The notes under the pieces: model-generated
The model's database searches: none
The model's input: the letters and a program-made list of their open reading frames with translations, nothing else
What the model was told of the DNA's origin: nothing
DNA from: Chryseobacterium sp. G0186
GTDB taxonomy: Bacteria; Bacteroidota; Bacteroidia; Flavobacteriales; Weeksellaceae
NCBI RefSeq assembly: GCF_003815675.1
Contig: NZ_CP033918.1
Span: 4,464,001-4,528,000, forward strand
DNA: 64,000 nt
Direction of reading: 5' to 3'
Part shown: in pieces, positions 1 to 9,087 of the stretch
Layout of the letters: the number at the start of each line of letters is the position of its first letter
Position numbering within the stretch: the first letter of the stretch is position 1
Translations under genes and position numbers: made by a program

Positions 1-381
1 GATTGAGAATCACCTTTTCCTAAGAACGTAAATACAATTACATAATCTATACAAGGTGTCAAAAGAACTAAAAGAACGCCAACACTAATTACAATTGTTA
101 CAGGAAATATATTTATTAAAACCCAAACAAGTAATGGTATCAGTACGAAATTTCCAAGTAAAAGAGCTTTAAAAAAAGACGGATTTTGAAATGTTTTTTT
201 TAGTTTCAAAAATGGTATCTGACAAAACATACTATAAAGCAAAATTCCAATAACTGGTTCAATTGTATAGTGTCTCAAGAATTTTGCTATTACCCCAATT
301 CAGTCCAATAATAGCACTTATTAAAAGTGTGGCTATATATATACCAATTTGTCTTTTTTCGAGTATTTCTTTAGTAATCAT
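1..381 (-). pseudogene. Arsenical-resistance/SBF-type membrane transporter, frameshifted and cut by the window edge
   Basis: The reverse strand from the ATG at 381 reads MITKEILEKRQIGIYIAT and continues to about 290, where a one-base shift is needed. The downstream frame then gives KFLRHYTIEPVIGILLYS and later LLVLLTPCIDYVIVF. Both parts look like one bile-acid/sodium-symporter-fold arsenical pump, with hydrophobic helices and a Pro-Cys-Ile-Asp motif in a membrane segment. Without the shift the first frame stops after about 40 codons. The 3' end lies left of the window. It is either a decayed gene or a sequencing error near the run of Cs at 293-296. An intact Acr3 lies at the other end of the window, so function need not be lost. 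Family assignment is by eye. Confidence 0.6.
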
Positions 382-959
382 TAGTTATAGCAAATTTTTT
401 TAGATTGAATACTAAAATTCAATTCTGTTTTAATACCGTCAACAACTTTAGTTTTTAATTAAGTTTTACCTTTTCATCCATTGACAGGTATTGCAAAAGT
501 ATAAAAATCAAAGCATTCTATTCAGTTTAATAACTTTGTATGTTCCAAGGAATTTATATGCAAAAACTTTTTTTAGTTCTCTCCTCTCAATAATCTTATT
601 AGAAAATATACACGTTTTAAATTAAGATTTATCCAATTTAGTAGGGTAGGTAAAATAACATCAAATTAACTTCGGTTTTGAATAATTGTAATTTTCTTTA
701 GTAGATAAAATTGACAAAATGGAATTCTTAGAGATTTTTTTTAATCTTTTGTGCTAAATATACTTTCGATAGGAATATGACTCGTATTTGCCAGCTCAAA
801 AATGTTTCCAGTTTTAAGTTCATCGATTATTTTCATATATTAAGATAATTATTGTTTTTTATTCAATTAAATTTAAAAATTGCTTCAGGTTTGCTAATAC
901 ATATAAATAATTCATTCATTTTTTTTAGCCTTCCATAAACTCGAAACTCTCATTAAGAT
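382..959. other. Intergenic stretch without a convincing gene
   Basis: This AT-rich stretch of about 580 bases between the broken transporter and the XRE gene has only very short open frames. The longest plausible one is a 31-codon reverse frame at 741-836 starting MKIIDELKTG, for which I recognise no family. No hairpin, repeat or promoter stands out. It may be decayed sequence belonging to the same damaged arsenic locus. Confidence 0.4.
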
Positions 960-1217
960 TCAATTATCTAATTCTGAATAATATTCTTTAAAATCAAAAA
1001 CTATGTCAAATAGCTCCTTAGGATGAATACGTAAACCAGTTGCTATTTCAATAAAAGTGCTTAATTGACAATCTATCTTATCATTTGACACATCACTAAT
1101 TCGCGCCGCGGTAATATTGCACTTGGCCGCAATTTTAGAATAAGGCATATCACCTTTAATTTCTTTAATTCTTTCAGCGACTAATTTCTTGATTTCGTTA
1201 GTCTTAAATTCACTCAT
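960..1217 (-). CDS. XRE-family helix-turn-helix transcriptional regulator, 85 aa
   Basis: A compact cytoplasmic DNA-binding protein made of little more than one Cro/C1-type helix-turn-helix. The segment YSKIAAKCNITAARISDVSN (about residues 26-45) is the helix-turn-helix, and the rest LSTFIEIATGLRIHPKELF is the typical C-terminal helix pair of this fold. The start lies 36 bases from a perfect 38-bp palindrome at 1253-1290, so autoregulation is likely, together with control of the divergent promoter at 1296. It is the only gene reading left between the broken arsenical pump and the SusC leader. Its target genes cannot be read from the sequence. Confidence 0.85.
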   Translation of the reverse strand: MSEFKTNEIKKLVAERIKEIKGDMPYSKIAAKCNITAARISDVSNDKIDCQLSTFIEIATGLRIHPKELFDIVFDFKEYYSELDN

Positions 1218-1252
1218 AATTGCACTGTTTATTGCAATTTCACATTTATTAC

Positions 1253-1290
1253 AATATTTATCATTACCGAATTCGGTAATGATAAATATT
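1253..1290. promoter_or_regulatory. Perfect 38-bp palindrome, probable XRE operator
   Basis: The sequence is exactly self-complementary over 38 bases; each arm ends AATATTTATCATTACCG and the centre is GAATTC. It lies between the XRE gene start at 1217 (reverse) and the forward -7 element at 1296-1303. That is the expected place for a dimeric repressor to control both directions. It is not followed by a U-run appropriate to a terminator of either neighbour. Confidence 0.65.
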
Positions 1291-1295
1291 TTTAT

Positions 1296-1303
1296 TATAT
1301 TTG
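1296..1303 (+). promoter_or_regulatory. Bacteroidetes-type -7 promoter element TATATTTG
   Basis: TATATTTG fits the Bacteroidetes -7 consensus TAnnTTTG. It abuts the 38-bp palindrome, and a transcript would begin near 1310, just before the folded region at 1361-1566. No clear -33 TTTG is seen; that position falls inside the palindrome. Confidence 0.45.
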
Positions 1304-1360
1304 GAACAAATTACTTATTAAAGTAATTTTGCGATACTTCAAAGAATTATAGAAGCTATT

Positions 1361-1566
1361 GCTTAGAACCTCGTACTAGAAAATCGCCAATTTTCAAAAC
1401 AAATGCAACGAGACCATAAGTAAAGTAGCTCACGCTTCGGCGTGGGCTCACTTACGGAGTTTGTTGCAAGGTGTTTGGCGATACCTCTAGTACAAGCGAT
1501 GATGTAGTGAGTCCACGCTGTTTTTAATTCCAATGCTGTTCGTTCACTCTACATTACAATCTAAGC
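1361..1566 (+). ncRNA. Candidate structured RNA of about 206 nt, unknown family
   Basis: Nested complementary segments define a branched fold. The closing stem GCTTAGA (1361-1367) pairs with TCTAAGC (1560-1566). CTCGTACTAGA (1370-1380) pairs with TCTAGTACAAG (1486-1496) with one wobble. ATCGCCAA (1383-1390) pairs with TTGGCGAT (1475-1482), and TGCAAC (1404-1409) with GTTGCA (1463-1468). GCTCACGC (1428-1435) pairs with GCGTGGGC (1440-1447) across a TTCG loop. A second arm pairs ATGTAG (1502-1507) with CTACAT (1548-1553). The cUUCGg tetraloop and the upstream -7 element favour an RNA. Three small hairpins follow (1582-1597, 1598-1618, 1621-1634). The rest of the leader to susC at 1882 has no supported gene. 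It could instead be a mobile-element or recombination site. Confidence 0.45.
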
Positions 1567-1881
1567 CCTGCTTACAAAATAGTATCATGCACGATACAAT
1601 AGGAGGGTACAACCTATTGAGGCAATAAAATGCCAACTTGGGACACAGATTTCATTCATATTAAATTCTTTCCGGTGCCTTGCGGTCACTGCTTGCAGAA
1701 CCTCACCAGTCCTTTTTCATACCAAAGGGCATTAGGAAAGTCTTTACATTATCCACATGAATCAACAATAGCAAAATTAAAATCAGAAGAAAAAAGAAAA
1801 AGCCCCTTCCCATACAGTTTGGAGACCTAAGGGAAAGAGCTGAAATCAGTTATTAATTAAATTAAAAACCTTTACAAATCT

Positions 1882-4800
1882 ATGAAAAAATCCTATTACA
1901 ATATAGGAGGTATTTTCTTTGGCCTTATGCTGACAACAGTAAGTATCAATACACAGGCTCAAACACGCACCATTTCCGGTACCGTAACTTCGTCAGACAA
2001 ACCACTTTCGGGAGTTGTCATTTCTCAGGAAGGAAGCGACCAAGTAACCATTACCGGCAATAACGGAACCTACCGAATGGAGGTTAATACAGAAAATCCC
2101 ATCCTATTGTTCAGACATCCTGATTATGCAGAAGTAAAAATTACAGCAAATAATCAGACCGTCGTAAATGTCAGCTTAGAACAGAAAGTAAAGGGAATCG
2201 AAGAAGTTATTCTCAACGCAGGCTACTACAAGGTTAGAGACAGAGAAAGAACCGGTAGTATCGCCAAAGTTTCAGCAAAAGATATAGAGAATCAGCCAGT
2301 CACCAATGTTCTTTCAGCGGCGCAGGGTAGAATGGCAGGGGTTAACATTACTCAAAGCACAGGAGTTGCAGGTGGCGGTTATGATGTACAGATCAGAGGA
2401 AGAAACAGTCTCAGAACCCTATCCAATAGTCCTGTGGACGGAAATCAGCCTCTATATGTTTTAGACGGAGTGCCTATGGCCACATCAGTTACCTCAACAT
2501 TTTCTGCACAGATCTTACCATTCAGAAATATCAACCCGTTGAATAGCATAAGTCCCAATGACATTGAAAGCCTGGAAATCTTAAAAGACGCTGATGCCAC
2601 TGCTATTTATGGAAGCAGGGGAGCTAATGGTGTGATCTTAATTACAACTAAAAAAGGAATTAAGAATAAATCCAGTATCACGGTTAATTCAAGTCTGGCT
2701 TTCAGCAGTGTAGCATCAAGGATGAAAATGATGAATACCGCAGAATACATCCAGATGAGAAAATCTGCATTTGCCAATGACAATATTTTAATGTTGCCGG
2801 CTACGGCTTACGATATCAATGGTGCATGGGATCAATCCCGCTCTACCGATTGGCAGAAAGAATTAACAGGTAAAACAGCAACAACGTCGAATACCAATGT
2901 GGGACTATCGGGAGGCTCAGACGGATGGACTTACCGGATCAATGTTACCCATAATGAACAGACAACGGTTTACCCAGCTGATTATCAGTATAAGAATAAT
3001 GTTTTATCAATGGGATTTACCCACAGATCGAAAGATAAAAAGCTGAATATTGCTCTTGCAAATAATTTTTCGCAGCAGTTCAATAATGTCATTAATGAAG
3101 ATATGACCAATATCGGTTTGTCTTTGAGCCCCAATGCTCCTACGCTTTATAATGTTGATGGCTCATTGAATTGGCAAAATAACACCTTTACCAATCCCAT
3201 AGCATCAACATTAGCTACTTATCAAAACGATACCAAGCAGATCAGCAACAGTTTAAATGTGTCTTATCAGCTTTTTCCAAACATTAATTTTAACATTAAT
3301 TCAGGATTCAATTATCAGAATTTTGAAGAATTTAACCTGCGACCTCATACAAGGTATAATCCTGCCTTTAACTTTACGAGTTCAAATGGGTCAAGTACCT
3401 TCACGAGTTCATTTTCCTCATTTTCATATAACGTGGAACCACAGATTACCGGGGACTTTGTGTTGGGAAGAAATAAAGTCAGTGTTCTACTGGGAGCTAC
3501 TGTTAATTCTTTGGAGTCAAAACAGTCTTCTATTCAGGGTTCAGGATTTGAAAGCAATGCATTAATGATGAATATTAATGCAGCAAAAACAAAAATATTC
3601 TCGGATATTATTTCCACAGATTATAAATATATTGCAGCCTTCGGAAGAATAAACTATCAATTTGACAGTAAGTATATTGTTAATCTTACCGCAAGAAGAG
3701 ATGGTTCCAGCAGATTTGGACCCAATAATAGATTCGCCAACTTTGGAGCCATAGGAGCAGCCTGGTTATTTTCCAAAGAGAACTTTTTGGCAGACAGAAA
3801 ATGGTTAAGTTTTGGGAAACTGAGAGGCAGTTACGGTATTGCAGGAAGTGATAATATTGGTGATGCTCAATTCAGAGACACCTATTCAGTAGCTTCATCA
3901 AGTATTTATAATGGAGTAGTAGGGCTTGTACCCACCAGGCTGTTCAATGGTAACTTTAGCTGGGAAAAAACAAAAAAGCTGGAATTTGCCCTTGAAACTT
4001 CATTTTTTTCTGATGCTATTGGAATGAATATCTCCTGGTTTAGAAACAGATCAGATAATCAACTCGTTGGACTTCCATTGCCGGCTACTACGGGCTTTAC
4101 ATCCGTTCAGGCTAACTTAGCGGCAACTGTTGAGAACAAAGGTTGGGAGTTTGAATTCAGAGCTACACCCATTAAAACCAACAATTTTACTTGGGAATCC
4201 AATTTCAATCTTACGATCCCCGAAAATCGTCTTCTAGCATTTCCTAATCTGGAAGGATCCACTTTTTCCAATCAGTATGTAGTAGGTTACAGCACATCTA
4301 TTGTAAAACTGTACAATTTTACGGGCGTTAATCCACTAACGGGACTTTACTCATTTACAGATGTTAACGGAGACGGTAAAATCTCAGCCCCTGATGACAA
4401 TAAAAGTATTGAAGATCTTTCAGTGAAATTTTATGGAGGGTTGTCTAACAGATTACGATATAAAAATTGGGATTTGTCCTTCTTATTCCAGTTTACAAAG
4501 CAGAGAAATTATAACTACCACAGCTATATGTCAGTTCCCGGAACGATGAATAATCAACCGCAGGTGGTTTCTGATGTATGGTCTGTGAATAATCCAAACG
4601 GTTATTACATGCCGTACACCACTGGTGTAAATGCAACAAAAAATGCTGCGCATACCAATTTTATGAGAAGTACAGCAGCTGTTGGCGATGCATCATTGAT
4701 AAGGTTAAAAAATATCCAGCTTAATTACAGGCTGCCCCTTCAAAATTCTGTTATCTCTGAAGTGATGATTTATGTTCAGGGTCAAAATGTGATTATATGG

Positions 4801-4893
4801 ACAAACTATTTCGGTCTTGATCCAGAGTTTGTTGCCACAGGATATTTACCACCCTTAAGAACATGGTCCATAGGAACTCAGATTAATTTTTAA
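1882..4893 (+). CDS. SusC/RagA-type TonB-linked outer membrane receptor, 1003 aa
   Basis: An outer-membrane, TonB-energised importer. A signal peptide ends near residue 26 (NTQAQ). A carboxypeptidase-regulatory-like beta-sandwich follows (about 29-110, starting RTISGTVTSSDKPLSG). The plug domain (about 115-260) contains the hallmark DADATAIYGSRGANGVILIT. The remainder is a beta-barrel ending in phenylalanine. The length is normal for this family. Eleven bases separate it from the SusD-like gene, and a secreted S9 peptidase overlaps that gene, so the three form an operon. With a peptidase and no glycosidase nearby, a peptide substrate is more likely than a glycan; that is inference. A leader of over 500 nt precedes it. 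Confidence 0.95.
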   Translation: MKKSYYNIGGIFFGLMLTTVSINTQAQTRTISGTVTSSDKPLSGVVISQEGSDQVTITGNNGTYRMEVNTENPILLFRHPDYAEVKITANNQTVVNVSLEQKVKGIEEVILNAGYYKVRDRERTGSIAKVSAKDIENQPVTNVLSAAQGRMAGVNITQSTGVAGGGYDVQIRGRNSLRTLSNSPVDGNQPLYVLDGVPMATSVTSTFSAQILPFRNINPLNSISPNDIESLEILKDADATAIYGSRGANGVILITTKKGIKNKSSITVNSSLAFSSVASRMKMMNTAEYIQMRKSAFANDNILMLPATAYDINGAWDQSRSTDWQKELTGKTATTSNTNVGLSGGSDGWTYRINVTHNEQTTVYPADYQYKNNVLSMGFTHRSKDKKLNIALANNFSQQFNNVINEDMTNIGLSLSPNAPTLYNVDGSLNWQNNTFTNPIASTLATYQNDTKQISNSLNVSYQLFPNINFNINSGFNYQNFEEFNLRPHTRYNPAFNFTSSNGSSTFTSSFSSFSYNVEPQITGDFVLGRNKVSVLLGATVNSLESKQSSIQGSGFESNALMMNINAAKTKIFSDIISTDYKYIAAFGRINYQFDSKYIVNLTARRDGSSRFGPNNRFANFGAIGAAWLFSKENFLADRKWLSFGKLRGSYGIAGSDNIGDAQFRDTYSVASSSIYNGVVGLVPTRLFNGNFSWEKTKKLEFALETSFFSDAIGMNISWFRNRSDNQLVGLPLPATTGFTSVQANLAATVENKGWEFEFRATPIKTNNFTWESNFNLTIPENRLLAFPNLEGSTFSNQYVVGYSTSIVKLYNFTGVNPLTGLYSFTDVNGDGKISAPDDNKSIEDLSVKFYGGLSNRLRYKNWDLSFLFQFTKQRNYNYHSYMSVPGTMNNQPQVVSDVWSVNNPNGYYMPYTTGVNATKNAAHTNFMRSTAAVGDASLIRLKNIQLNYRLPLQNSVISEVMIYVQGQNVIIWTNYFGLDPEFVATGYLPPLRTWSIGTQINF

Positions 4894-4903
4894 AATTAAA
4901 AAA

Positions 4904-6292
4904 ATGAAAAATAATATATTCAATACATTGAAAAGTGTTTCAATAAGCTTAGTCCTGTTGGGATCGATATCATGTGAACAGTTTATCAATACAGAACTTC
5001 CCTATAATCAAATTGGAAACACGGAAGTGTTTGCAGATGTCTCATCAGCCAATGCCGCCCTTGCAGGACTGTACGCCGAACTTTGGAGCAGCTCGATGAT
5101 TTCAGGAGATGCGACAGGTGGAGCTGCTATTCTTGGAACGTATACGGATGATCTCAACTGTTATTCCCCATACGTTCAGAATGGTCTTGTTGATATTTAC
5201 AACAATGTACAGATTCCAAGCAATACGATTATCTACAATTTTTGGTCGAGAGCATATAAACACATTTATTATGCAAACTCAATTATTAAAGGTGTAAGGG
5301 AATCAACCTCTATTTCACAGGCAAACAAAGATCGATTAATTGGAGAAGCTACGGTTATACGCTCGATTTTATATTTCAACTTGTCACAGATTTTTGATGA
5401 CATTCCGTATACCGATACAACGGATTATGTTTACAACAGTCAATTAAAAAAGATGTCGAAGAGCCAACTTATGTCATATCTTGAAAATGATCTGAAAGGC
5501 AGCATTAGTATTCTGAATGACCAATATGCTAATCAGGAAAGAATCTACATCAATAAAAAAACGGCGGAGCTATTACTGGCAAAAGTTTTAATGATGGATG
5601 ACAAATGGAGTGAAGCAGAAATTCTGTTATCCCAGATTATTCAATCACCGCTTTACACTTGGGAATCTGATTTAAGTAAGGTTTTTATTAAAACAGGAAA
5701 GCACATTTTGTGGCAGTTAAAGCCGGCGAACTCAACGGATGCGACAAAAGAATTTATCATGTTCAATTTTACAACAAGTCTGCCAACATCTTTTTCGCTG
5801 TCAGATGCTTTAGTCAATTCTTTTGAAACAGGAGATTTAAGAAAGCAGGCTTGGATAATTTCTACAGTAATCAATCAGAAAACCTATTTCCGTCCATTGA
5901 AGTATAAGAATCCTGTCAATGCCAATTCGACCGAAGACTCCGTCATCTTTAGAATTGAGGAAGTGTACCTTTTATATGCTGAATGCATGGCTCAACAGAA
6001 TAAACTATCTGAAGCTAAAGCAGCTGTTGACAAAATCAGACAGCGAGCAGGACTTAGTCCTTTACCTTTTGGTCTTTCAAAAGATGGGCTCATTGATAAA
6101 ATGATGGAAGAATCAAGACATGAGTTTTTTGCAGAAATGGGTCATCGATTCTATGATCTAAAAAGATTTAAAAAATTAACCTTGCTTCCTCTAACAAAAC
6201 CCAGCTGGAAAACTTTTCACAGTGCTTTTCCTATTCCGGAAAAAGAACTGGTCATTAATCCAAATCTTAATCCACAAAATTTCGGGTACTGA
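4904..6292 (+). CDS. SusD/RagB-family surface lipoprotein, 462 aa
   Basis: The substrate-binding lid that sits on the SusC barrel at the cell surface. A lipoprotein signal ends in LLGSISC with the lipidated cysteine at residue 24. The body is the helical TPR-like fold of SusD, with the family's C-terminal signature ESRHEFFAEMGHRFYDLKRF near residues 407-426. It lies eleven bases after the SusC gene, and its stop shares a base with the start of the peptidase gene, so translation is probably coupled. The ligand is not predictable from sequence. Confidence 0.93.
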   Translation: MKNNIFNTLKSVSISLVLLGSISCEQFINTELPYNQIGNTEVFADVSSANAALAGLYAELWSSSMISGDATGGAAILGTYTDDLNCYSPYVQNGLVDIYNNVQIPSNTIIYNFWSRAYKHIYYANSIIKGVRESTSISQANKDRLIGEATVIRSILYFNLSQIFDDIPYTDTTDYVYNSQLKKMSKSQLMSYLENDLKGSISILNDQYANQERIYINKKTAELLLAKVLMMDDKWSEAEILLSQIIQSPLYTWESDLSKVFIKTGKHILWQLKPANSTDATKEFIMFNFTTSLPTSFSLSDALVNSFETGDLRKQAWIISTVINQKTYFRPLKYKNPVNANSTEDSVIFRIEEVYLLYAECMAQQNKLSEAKAAVDKIRQRAGLSPLPFGLSKDGLIDKMMEESRHEFFAEMGHRFYDLKRFKKLTLLPLTKPSWKTFHSAFPIPEKELVINPNLNPQNFGY

Positions 6293-8727
6293 TGAAAACT
6301 TTTTTAATATTCGTATTGTTTTTCTTAATCCAGCAAGTATTTTCTCAGGAGAAAAGTGAAATGGCATCGAGAGAAAAATATGATAACTATGACATTAATC
6401 TGAAAGATACTTCATTAGACGGCAAGTGGCTGGCATTTTATAAAGTGTATGATGACAACAGTGATACTCTTGTGATCGTAAATCGGAACAATCCCGACAA
6501 GCAATATCAGAAAGTAAAAGTACAAGATCACAAGTGGAGTAACGACCGACTAGTGCTGAAGTATAATGACCATACAGAAGTTTTTGATTATAATAAAAAT
6601 AAACAATGGGAATTACCTGCATGTAAAAGCTTTGGAATGATTCCTAAAGATCATTTATTGGCACTATACAGTTCTGACACAGTTAAGGTCTATGATTTGA
6701 AAAATGAACAGTTACTGGATAAGATAGGATTAGTTTCTAACGTTTTTTTTCATGATGATACAATTTGTATGCAAGTTAAAAATGGAACTGAGTATGACCT
6801 AGTTGACTTAAAAAATAATGGCATCGTATCTTTGTACAAAACACCTAATACTATATTTAGTGTAAAGTTTCTCAGAAATCATTCTTTACTAATTTTTGAA
6901 AAAAAAGATGGAAACATTCAAGACATTGTATATTATAATGGGTTTTCAAAAAAAACATTCAAGTTTGCGCAAGTACTAAAGCCTCAATTTAATTCTGCTA
7001 CCGGATACCAAAGAAATGATGGAAGCATAATAATCACTACGGAAAAGACAAAGGTCAAAAGACAATCTTCTGATCCTGAAGTTTGGTTAACATCAGATAA
7101 CAATCTTATACAGAAATTTAAAAATACTGTACCAGGTCAATTTCTTTGGCAACCAGAAGAAAAAAAGATTCTTAAGTTGGGAACTAAGAACCTAGAGAGA
7201 GTCGTAGATATCAATAATGACAACTATTTTTTGACGTTCAGCTTTTCCCAAATGCAGGATTATACGACAAAACAGGTTTCATCAAAAGTTTACAGATTTG
7301 ATCAAAGAAACGAAGAATTTAAATATGTTGATACGATAAAAGAAATCGCTTTTTATTCGCCGGGTGGTCAGTATATAATTTATAAAAAAAATAAATTTTG
7401 GAAACTATTAAATATTAATACGTTACAGTATACAGAGATTAAAGATAACTCTTTTGCCAATGTCTATTTTACAAAAAATAACAAGATCATATTTGACGGA
7501 TCGGAGGGACTTTGGGAATACGATATAAAAACAGATCATCTTAAACTCAGTTACAGAGATGAACCGGGAATTTACAAGATTCTTACCTATGACTATTCAG
7601 GCAATTTTCTAAATTATCTTTTAGAAATCAATTTTCGTAGTCGAGGGCTTAATGAGAATAGTTTTATGTTTGAAGTTTATGATCCATCTACGTTAGTGAA
7701 ATCATTTTATGAGAAAACCAATACAAAATATTTACCTCTGATTAAAACTACCACTTCAAAACTGGTTTATCAGAAAACTGATATTTCAAAAAACAGTTAC
7801 GTTTTTACAGAAGAAAACTATAATCTGCCTAAGCAATTGATCACTTTGAGCAGGTCAGAAAAAAAGAAGGTAGTTTATCAGTCAAATAGAGGGGATAAAG
7901 CACAAGCAGATTTTCGAATAGAAACCATTCATTATCAAAACAGTGAGCATGCTAATCTTAAAGGGACATTGCATTATCCTCTCAATTATATTCCATCTAA
8001 ACGCTATCCATTGATCGTCCATGTGTATGAGATACAAAGTGACAAACGCAATGAATACCCGGTATTCTTGGAACAAAATATAACTGAAGGCTTTGATATC
8101 CGATCTCTTTTGGAACAAGGATATTTCGTTTATATGCCTGACATTGTTTTTGATAAACGGGGAACAGGCATATCGGCACTGGACTGCGTGAATAAATCTC
8201 TTGATGCAATAAGTGGTTACAATTCAATAGATTTTGATAAGATAGGGATGATTGGTCATTCGCACGGAGGTTACATCACCAATTTTGTTGCAACCCATTC
8301 AAATCGATTTGCAACCTACATAGCAGGTTCAGGATATAGTGATATTGTTCGCTCCTATTTTTCAATGAGTTTTCATTATATGAGTCCGCTTTATTGGCAG
8401 TATGAAAACGGACAATTTAATTTAAAAACTTCTTTTTTGGAAGATAAGGAACTTTATTTCCGCAATAATCCAGTTTATTATGTGGAAAATGTTTCAAGAC
8501 CCATCTTGTTATGGACAGGAAAAAAAGATCTGAATGTTGAGTGGGGGCAATCGATGGAATTTTATATCGGGCTTAAGCGAAATAAAAAAGAGGCTACATT
8601 GCTCATATATCCAGAGGAAGGACATTATATAGCTTCCAGGTCGAGTTCGAAGGATCTTTTTCAAAAAACGATGGAATGGTTAGGACACCATTTGAAAGGA
8701 GAAGAAAAACCAGCATGGACAGAATAA
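6292..8727 (+). CDS. Secreted prolyl-oligopeptidase-family (S9) serine peptidase, 811 aa
   Basis: An exported alpha/beta-hydrolase peptidase. A signal peptide covers about residues 1-18 (ending VFSQ). A long beta-rich, propeller-like region follows, and the catalytic domain occupies roughly the last 260 residues. The nucleophile is in GHSHGGY (Ser657), the acid in TGKKDLNVEW (Asp746), and the histidine in EEGHYI (His778), so the triad is complete. It overlaps the SusD gene by one base. It probably trims peptides outside the outer membrane or in the periplasm for uptake by SusCD. It ends at a strong hairpin shared with the convergent gene. Confidence 0.9.
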   Translation: MKTFLIFVLFFLIQQVFSQEKSEMASREKYDNYDINLKDTSLDGKWLAFYKVYDDNSDTLVIVNRNNPDKQYQKVKVQDHKWSNDRLVLKYNDHTEVFDYNKNKQWELPACKSFGMIPKDHLLALYSSDTVKVYDLKNEQLLDKIGLVSNVFFHDDTICMQVKNGTEYDLVDLKNNGIVSLYKTPNTIFSVKFLRNHSLLIFEKKDGNIQDIVYYNGFSKKTFKFAQVLKPQFNSATGYQRNDGSIIITTEKTKVKRQSSDPEVWLTSDNNLIQKFKNTVPGQFLWQPEEKKILKLGTKNLERVVDINNDNYFLTFSFSQMQDYTTKQVSSKVYRFDQRNEEFKYVDTIKEIAFYSPGGQYIIYKKNKFWKLLNINTLQYTEIKDNSFANVYFTKNNKIIFDGSEGLWEYDIKTDHLKLSYRDEPGIYKILTYDYSGNFLNYLLEINFRSRGLNENSFMFEVYDPSTLVKSFYEKTNTKYLPLIKTTTSKLVYQKTDISKNSYVFTEENYNLPKQLITLSRSEKKKVVYQSNRGDKAQADFRIETIHYQNSEHANLKGTLHYPLNYIPSKRYPLIVHVYEIQSDKRNEYPVFLEQNITEGFDIRSLLEQGYFVYMPDIVFDKRGTGISALDCVNKSLDAISGYNSIDFDKIGMIGHSHGGYITNFVATHSNRFATYIAGSGYSDIVRSYFSMSFHYMSPLYWQYENGQFNLKTSFLEDKELYFRNNPVYYVENVSRPILLWTGKKDLNVEWGQSMEFYIGLKRNKKEATLLIYPEEGHYIASRSSSKDLFQKTMEWLGHHLKGEEKPAWTE

Positions 8728-8733
8728 AAATAA

Positions 8734-8757
8734 GAAGGATGCCGAAAGGCATCCTTC
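8734..8757. terminator. Bidirectional hairpin terminator
   Basis: A perfect 10-bp stem GAAGGATGCC/GGCATCCTTC with a GAAA loop lies between two convergent genes. It is followed by CACTTTTTAATTT on the forward side and preceded by A-rich sequence that becomes T-rich on the reverse strand. It should terminate both the S9 peptidase and the DUF6520 transcripts. Confidence 0.85.
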
Positions 8758-8762
8758 ACTTT

Positions 8763-9041
8763 TTAATTTCTATATAATGTCTGTCCGCATTCCGTATCGC
8801 TGAGATATGACTGCATTACTTTTGGTGAACCGTTGACCAATTCGGTGCAAACTGTACCACCAATGACATCACAGTCAATTTCTCCAAATGGAATACATTT
8901 CTCAGCTGGAGCAGCTGGGTCAAAATGATAAGCAAAAATACTTGCTTTCTTCTCTGTTTTTGCTTTGTTTGTAGCAAAAGCACTTCCGACACCAAACACT
9001 AAGATGGCTACGGGAATCATGATTGTTTTAAGATTTCTCAT
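8763..9041 (-). CDS. DUF6520-like small secreted cysteine-containing protein, 92 aa
   Basis: A small exported protein. An N-terminal signal peptide (MRNLKTIMIPVAILVFGVGS, cleavage near AFAT) is followed by a short mature region with four cysteines (EKCIPFGEIDCD, GTVCTE, TECGQ). Such proteins are common in Flavobacteriia, often in multiple copies beside MauE/DoxX-like membrane proteins. It is the last gene of a reverse-strand cluster and sits directly after the MauE-like gene. The cysteines suggest disulfides, and the neighbour is a plausible oxidoreductase partner; this is inference. Function is unknown. Confidence 0.7.
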   Translation of the reverse strand: MRNLKTIMIPVAILVFGVGSAFATNKAKTEKKASIFAYHFDPAAPAEKCIPFGEIDCDVIGGTVCTELVNGSPKVMQSYLSDTECGQTLYRN

Positions 9042-9087
9042 AATAATTGTATTAAGATGTGCCTACGATTAAAACAGGTTTTCGGCT

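Noticed and set aside
741..836. 31-codon reverse frame near the broken pump
   Set aside because: Too short and without a recognisable motif or promoter.
1361..1566. Retron msr-msd or integron attC site
   Set aside because: There is no reverse transcriptase nearby for a retron, and no clear RYYYAAC/GTTRRRY core sites for attC. It remains an unassigned structure.
1630..1830. 66-codon forward frame in the SusC leader
   Set aside because: It has no family resemblance, lies in a region of small hairpins, and its composition does not look coding.
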